A stretch of DNA of 9,505 bases from positions 1 through 9,505 of the forward strand of contig VBBB01000150.1 of NCBI GenBank assembly GCA_005882955.1, given 5' to 3'. Below, one piece after another: positions 6,367 to 9,505 of the stretch. Below the pieces are notes generated by a model. The model worked only from the letters and a program-made list of their open reading frames with translations. It did not search any database and was not told the origin of the DNA. A program made the position numbers and the translations under genes. Position 1 is the first letter of the stretch. Every line of letters begins with the position of its first letter. This DNA is from Candidatus Bathyarchaeota archaeon (GTDB lineage Archaea; Thermoproteota; Bathyarchaeia; 40CM-2-53-6).

Positions 6367-7554
6367 ATGGTAGACTTTCTTAAAGAGGCTCGAAAGATAG
6401 AGCCGGAGATTATCAAGACAAGAAGAGAGATCCACCAGAGACCCGAGCTCGCCTACAAGGAAAAAGCTACAGCCAAGCTGGTCGCTGAGAGGCTCAGAGG
6501 CTTGGGCATAGAGGTCCGAACCGGAGTCGGCGGGACGGGAGTACTGGGAATTCTCAGAGGACCGGTGATGGGAAGAGTCGTCGCACTAAGGGCTGACATG
6601 GATGCTCTTCCAATAGAGGAGATGGCTGACATTGACTTCAGATCGAAGGAGAATGGAGTGATGCATGCTTGTGGTCACGATACTCACGTAGCAATGCTCC
6701 TCGGAACAGCCAAACTACTCGCGAATCACAAGGACAAACTCGTCGGGACTGTGAAGTTTCTCTTTCAGCCCGCGGAAGAGCACGGCGGAAGGGGAGGAGC
6801 GGAGCCGATGATTCAGGACGGAGTAATGGAGAATCCCAAAGTCGACTTTGTCTTCGGGCTCCACATAGACGGCGATGAAAAGTCCGGGGTCTTGGCTTTC
6901 AGAGGCGGGCCTGTCATGGCAGCGCCAGACACATTCGAGGTCAAAATCATCGGACGAGGAGGTCACGGGGCTTACCCCCATCGGACGGTAGACCCAATCT
7001 ATGTGGCCGCGCAGCTGATAATCGCGATCCAAGGCATCTCAGGCAGGATGATCGATCCAGTCCAACCCTTCGTCATCACCGTGGGAAGCATCCACTCGGG
7101 CACTAAAGAGAACATCATACCTGACCAGGCAGTGCTCCAGGGAACCATAAGGACGCTGGACGAGGCAACGAGGAAGAGAGCCAAGGCCAAAGTTGCGGAA
7201 GTGGCTAGAGGTGTTTCTCGGGCTTTCGGCGCGAGAACTGAGGTAGAGTTCGAAAAGGATGCCTATCCGGTAACAGTAAACGACGAGAAGGTGACTGAAG
7301 AAGCCAAGAAGATCTTAAGCAAGATGCCTGGCATGAGGGTCAAGATCAAGGCACTCCAGCTTGGAGGAGAGGATTTCTCCAGATTCCTCCACGAGGCCCC
7401 GGGAACATTCTACTTCCTTGGAACCAAAAACCCGGCCAAGGGGTGCGTCTATCCAAACCACAGCCCGAGATTCAAAGTGGACGAGGATGTTCTCAAGTTC
7501 GGAACCGCGTCGCTCGCGCAATTAGCAATCGAGTTCACGAACCCGAAGAACTAG
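6367..7554 (+). CDS. M20D-family metallo-amidohydrolase / carboxypeptidase (N-acyl amino acid hydrolase type)
   Basis: This is a cytoplasmic metal-dependent hydrolase of amide bonds, of the group that includes N-acyl-L-amino-acid amidohydrolases, hippurate hydrolase, archaeal CpsA carboxypeptidase and plant IAA-amino acid hydrolases. Its 395 residues are the usual length. Motifs are in order: REIHQRPELAYKE (20-32), RADMDALPIEE (75-85), HACGHDTH (100-107; C102 and H104 metal ligands), QPAEEHGG (134-141; E137 catalytic base and E138 ligand), GLH (H166 ligand), GRGGHGAYPH in the dimerisation domain (196-205), GGEDF (333-337) and PNHSPRF (363-369; H365 ligand). C102 in this position separates M20D from the ArgE/DapE group, which uses two zinc ions bound through His/Asp. 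The exact substrate cannot be read from sequence. The start is ATG 6367, giving the standard N-terminus. No functional link to cofE or MIPS is apparent. Confidence 0.95.
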   Translation: MVDFLKEARKIEPEIIKTRREIHQRPELAYKEKATAKLVAERLRGLGIEVRTGVGGTGVLGILRGPVMGRVVALRADMDALPIEEMADIDFRSKENGVMHACGHDTHVAMLLGTAKLLANHKDKLVGTVKFLFQPAEEHGGRGGAEPMIQDGVMENPKVDFVFGLHIDGDEKSGVLAFRGGPVMAAPDTFEVKIIGRGGHGAYPHRTVDPIYVAAQLIIAIQGISGRMIDPVQPFVITVGSIHSGTKENIIPDQAVLQGTIRTLDEATRKRAKAKVAEVARGVSRAFGARTEVEFEKDAYPVTVNDEKVTEEAKKILSKMPGMRVKIKALQLGGEDFSRFLHEAPGTFYFLGTKNPAKGCVYPNHSPRFKVDEDVLKFGTASLAQLAIEFTNPKN

Positions 7555-7571
7555 AACAAAATCTGGAGACC

Positions 7572-7582
7572 AAACCCTTTTC
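7572..7582 (+). promoter_or_regulatory. Possible promoter / T-rich termination region before the inositol-phosphate synthase gene
   Basis: AAACCCTTTTC in the 64-bp gap after the M20 gene resembles a degenerate BRE plus TATA element. It would place a transcription start near 7604, about 15 nt before ATG 7619. The same TTTTCTT run could help terminate the upstream transcript, as archaeal terminators are often simple T tracts. Confidence 0.3.
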
Positions 7583-7618
7583 TTCCGTTACATCCTTGCC
7601 ACGATCGAGTCTGAATCA

Positions 7619-8683
7619 ATGGCTCGAGAGATCCGAGTAGCAATCGCCGGCGTGGGCAACAGTGCCTCAAGCCTAGTCCAAGGAATAGAATACTATCGAC
7701 AACAGAAGAAAACGATCGGTCTAGCCCAGCCCAAGATTGGACCCTACACTGTTCCCGACATCCATATCGTCGCAGCTTTCGACATAGACAAACGCAAAGT
7801 AGGAAGGGATCTGTCGGAAGCAATCTTCCAGGAACCAAACAATACACGCAAGTTCGTCCAGCCCCGAAACCTTGGAGTTGAGGTTCAGATGGCTCAGCCC
7901 CTCGACGGCGTATCCCCGATCGCGGGAGAGAAAATACTCGTCAGCGACTCCAAACCAAGCAACACGGCCAAGACACTGACAGAGTCAAAAGCAGAAGTGT
8001 TGGTGAATTTGACGCCGACCGGCGCGTCAAAAGCGAGCCAAATGTATGCCCAAGCCGCCCTACAATCCAAGAGCGCTTTCATCAACGCCACCCCGGCACG
8101 AATAGCCTCGAACAGCGCATGGCAGTCGAAGTATCGGAAAAGGAAGATTCCGCTCGCGGGGGATGATGTAATGGACCAGATCGGATCAACAGTCCTGCAC
8201 AGAAACGTCCTCAAACTCCTCGTGGACCGTGGCATACGAATCGGCGAGACCTACCAGCTCGATATCGGAGGAGGGACCGAATCGGAACTTTCCCTAGACA
8301 AGAAGCGCTACGAGATCAAGAGGAACATCAAGACCTCGGCCGTCGCAGCCGCGGTGCCCTACCAGTTCCCGATAGTCGCAGGTTCTTCTGACTTTGTAGA
8401 TTTCATGGAGAACCGCCGAACAAGCTACTTCAACATCAAAGGCGAATACTTTGGCGGAACGGAATTCTCTCTTGACATGAGAATGTCACTAGAAGATGGA
8501 CCGGCATGCGCGGCGATAGTGACGGACGTCATCAGAATGACAAAACTAGCTTGGGATCAGGGACTAACTGGTCCGCTGATCACGGTCTCTGCATACGGAT
8601 TCAAAGCCCCACCAAAACGATTACCAGACCAAATCCTTAAGCAAGAGATGGCTTCTCTTGCGAAAGGCACAAAGCACACTTGA
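7619..8683 (+). CDS. ino1: myo-Inositol-1-phosphate synthase (MIPS), divergent archaeal subfamily
   Basis: MIPS converts glucose-6-phosphate to L-myo-inositol-1-phosphate with NAD, feeding archaeal inositol phospholipids and, in thermophiles, di-inositol phosphate. At 354 residues it is in the archaeal range, much shorter than eukaryotic enzymes. The NAD-binding loop is AGVGNSASS (10-18), followed by VAAFDID (51-57), LVNLTPTG (128-135), GDDVMDQIGSTVLHR (181-195), LDIGGGTESELSLDKKR (214-230), KRNIKT (234-239), SSDFVDFMENRRTSYF (256-271), FGGTEFSLD (278-286) and a C-terminal SAYGFKAPP (324-332). K234, K238 and K329 match conserved lysines (compare K274, K278, K367 of A. fulgidus MIPS). The fourth lysine position appears to be R267, and the usual GGNTDF box reads GGGTES. 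These changes may mark a crenarchaeal-type subfamily. Its stop overlaps the OMPDC start. Confidence 0.88.
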   Translation: MAREIRVAIAGVGNSASSLVQGIEYYRQQKKTIGLAQPKIGPYTVPDIHIVAAFDIDKRKVGRDLSEAIFQEPNNTRKFVQPRNLGVEVQMAQPLDGVSPIAGEKILVSDSKPSNTAKTLTESKAEVLVNLTPTGASKASQMYAQAALQSKSAFINATPARIASNSAWQSKYRKRKIPLAGDDVMDQIGSTVLHRNVLKLLVDRGIRIGETYQLDIGGGTESELSLDKKRYEIKRNIKTSAVAAAVPYQFPIVAGSSDFVDFMENRRTSYFNIKGEYFGGTEFSLDMRMSLEDGPACAAIVTDVIRMTKLAWDQGLTGPLITVSAYGFKAPPKRLPDQILKQEMASLAKGTKHT

Positions 8684-9456
8684 GGAAGCACGCCGGCAGC
8701 GACAGTACGTTTCGCAAAAATATTCTTACGGCCTCAAAGAACAATTTAACTAGAGTCATCCTCGCCCTCGATCTGCAGGGTTCATCCCAGACCCAACTCC
8801 TGCGGACAGGCAAAAGCCTAATCGAAAACACCGCTTCATACATCTGCGCGATCAAGCTCGGCCGCCAGACTGTTCTGAACTTGGGAATGGAGAAGACGCG
8901 GACCCTAATCGCGACTTCACACGCCAACGAGTTGCCATGCATAATCGATGATAAGCTCGGAGATATTGACGAGACAAACGTGGCCATAAGCCAAGCCTAT
9001 TTCGAGCTCGGCTTCGATGGCATAATAGTCAACCCTATAGCAGGCTGGAAGGGGGGACTGGAACCAGTCTTCAAACTCGCCCACAAGGCTGGAAAAGGAG
9101 TGATAGTGCTCGTATACATGAGCAACCCTGGCGCAACAGAAGCGTACGGGCAACTCGTGCTTCAAAACTCTCGCAGGAGGCCGCGGCCCCAATACGAGAT
9201 CTTCGCTGAGAAAGCAGATCTCTGGGGAGCGGACGGGGCAGTAGTCGGCGGGAACAGGCCGGAAATAGTTAAGAAAGTGAGAGAGAAGCTCCACAATGGA
9301 ATCGACATCTACTCTCCTGGAATCGGCACCCAAGGGGGTAAAGTGCTTCGGGCATCAGATGCAGGCTCGGACTTTTTCATAATCGGCAGATCAATAACAA
9401 GATCCAGGGATCCTGAGCGCACCGTGCAAAATTTTGCACGACAATCAGTAAGCTAG
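8680..9456 (+). CDS. pyrF: Orotidine 5'-phosphate decarboxylase (OMPDC)
   Basis: This enzyme decarboxylates OMP to UMP, the last step of de novo pyrimidine synthesis. The active-site residues of the OMPDC family are all present: D31 in ILALDL, K59 in AIKLG, and the catalytic tetrad box D90-x-K92-xx-D95 (DDKLGDI). Further on are MSNPGA (147-152, pyrimidine-contacting loop), PGIGTQGG (213-220, phosphate binding) and GRSI (236-239) with R237. DxKxxDI together with PGIGTQGG and GRSI argues for OMPDC rather than the related hexulose-phosphate synthase. At 258 residues it is longer than the roughly 210-230 usual in archaea, mainly through about 22 basic residues before the first beta strand. The start is TTG at 8680, overlapping the MIPS stop as TTGA; no ATG, GTG or other TTG occurs in frame before the barrel, so an ordinary start further in is impossible. 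AAAGG at 8664-8668 is a modest ribosome site. It is co-translated with MIPS. Confidence 0.94.
   Translation: MRKHAGSDSTFRKNILTASKNNLTRVILALDLQGSSQTQLLRTGKSLIENTASYICAIKLGRQTVLNLGMEKTRTLIATSHANELPCIIDDKLGDIDETNVAISQAYFELGFDGIIVNPIAGWKGGLEPVFKLAHKAGKGVIVLVYMSNPGATEAYGQLVLQNSRRRPRPQYEIFAEKADLWGADGAVVGGNRPEIVKKVREKLHNGIDIYSPGIGTQGGKVLRASDAGSDFFIIGRSITRSRDPERTVQNFARQSVS
9423..9440. repeat. Perfect 18-bp palindrome
   Basis: CGTGCAAAATTTTGCACG reads identically on both strands. It lies inside the last codons of the OMPDC gene (encoding TVQNFAR), 14 bp before its stop and at the junction with a probable convergent gene. It could bind a dimeric protein, but would make only a poor RNA hairpin because it has no loop. 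It could be chance: one such 18-mer is expected in roughly 4 percent of windows this size under equal base frequencies. Confidence 0.6.
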
Positions 9457-9505
9457 ACGTTCTCAGCCCTGGCTAGTATGCCATAGCTCTCGACGAAGAA
9501 GATCC
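9453..9505 (-). CDS. Possible C-terminal end of a convergent gene (truncated by window)
   Basis: On the minus strand one frame is open from the window edge for 16 codons (IFFVESYGILARAENV) and stops at TAG whose complement is 9453-9455. The OMPDC stop TAG is 9454-9456, so the self-complementary CTAG would serve as stop for both converging genes, a frequent arrangement in compact genomes. Third codon positions are G/C-rich like the neighbours. The fragment is too short to identify and could be a chance open frame. No plus-strand start codon leads into an open frame after 9456. Confidence 0.33.
   Translation of the reverse strand, partial: IFFVESYGILARAENV

Noticed and set aside
7894..8235. 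113-codon minus-strand open frame antisense to MIPS
   Set aside because: It overlaps the well-supported MIPS domain and shows no family signature.
8917..9333. 138-codon minus-strand open frame antisense to OMPDC
   Set aside because: The plus strand encodes a clear OMPDC with all catalytic residues; the antisense product has no recognisable motifs.
1..9505. Mobile elements, CRISPR arrays, toxin-antitoxin or defence genes
   Set aside because: No transposase, integrase, terminal inverted repeats, regularly spaced repeats or defence-type domains are visible. The content is housekeeping genes with uniform composition.

Overview
This window looks like the chromosome of an archaeon. It carries an archaeal TATA-binding protein, a replicative family B DNA polymerase, the coenzyme F420 ligase CofE, a myo-inositol-1-phosphate synthase of archaeal type (inositol head groups are used in archaeal ether lipids) and an archaeal-style OMP decarboxylase. 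Upstream sequences contain archaeal TATA-like boxes, and at least three genes start at GTG or TTG. Base composition is even, roughly half G+C, and no mobile element, CRISPR array, rRNA or tRNA is visible. The protein set fits the Thermoproteota/TACK side (for example Nitrososphaeria- or Bathyarchaeia-like lineages), but I cannot fix the phylum without a tree, so this is a tentative inference.

Layout. Bases 1-627 hold the end of an unknown gene, overlapped by ATGA with a small Rieske ferredoxin, then a small cysteine-containing protein of unknown function. Bases 628-770 are a leader with a clear TATA box and a short hairpin. TBP follows (771-1382) and converges, with a 7-bp gap, on a minus-strand NOL1/NOP2/Sun RNA cytosine-C5 methyltransferase (2715-1390). 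A roughly 200-bp divergent promoter region separates that gene from DNA polymerase B. CofE follows polB after 4 bp. A metal-dependent M20D amidohydrolase has its own TATA-like box. Inositol-phosphate synthase and OMP decarboxylase then form a translationally coupled pair (TTGA overlap). The last 50 bases probably hold the end of a convergent minus-strand gene whose stop lies in the same CTAG.

How the genes work together. They are mostly housekeeping genes: transcription initiation (TBP), replication (PolB), RNA modification, F420 cofactor synthesis, pyrimidine synthesis (OMPDC) and lipid or solute inositol phosphate (MIPS). The shared operons (PolB-CofE, MIPS-OMPDC) look like archaeal gene packing rather than a dedicated pathway.

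I looked for a new system and did not find convincing evidence of one. The points most worth checking are small: a perfect 18-bp palindrome at the end of the OMPDC gene, a hairpin in the TBP leader, PCNA-binding-like motifs at both ends of PolB together with a start-codon correction, and the altered active-site motifs of the inositol-phosphate synthase.
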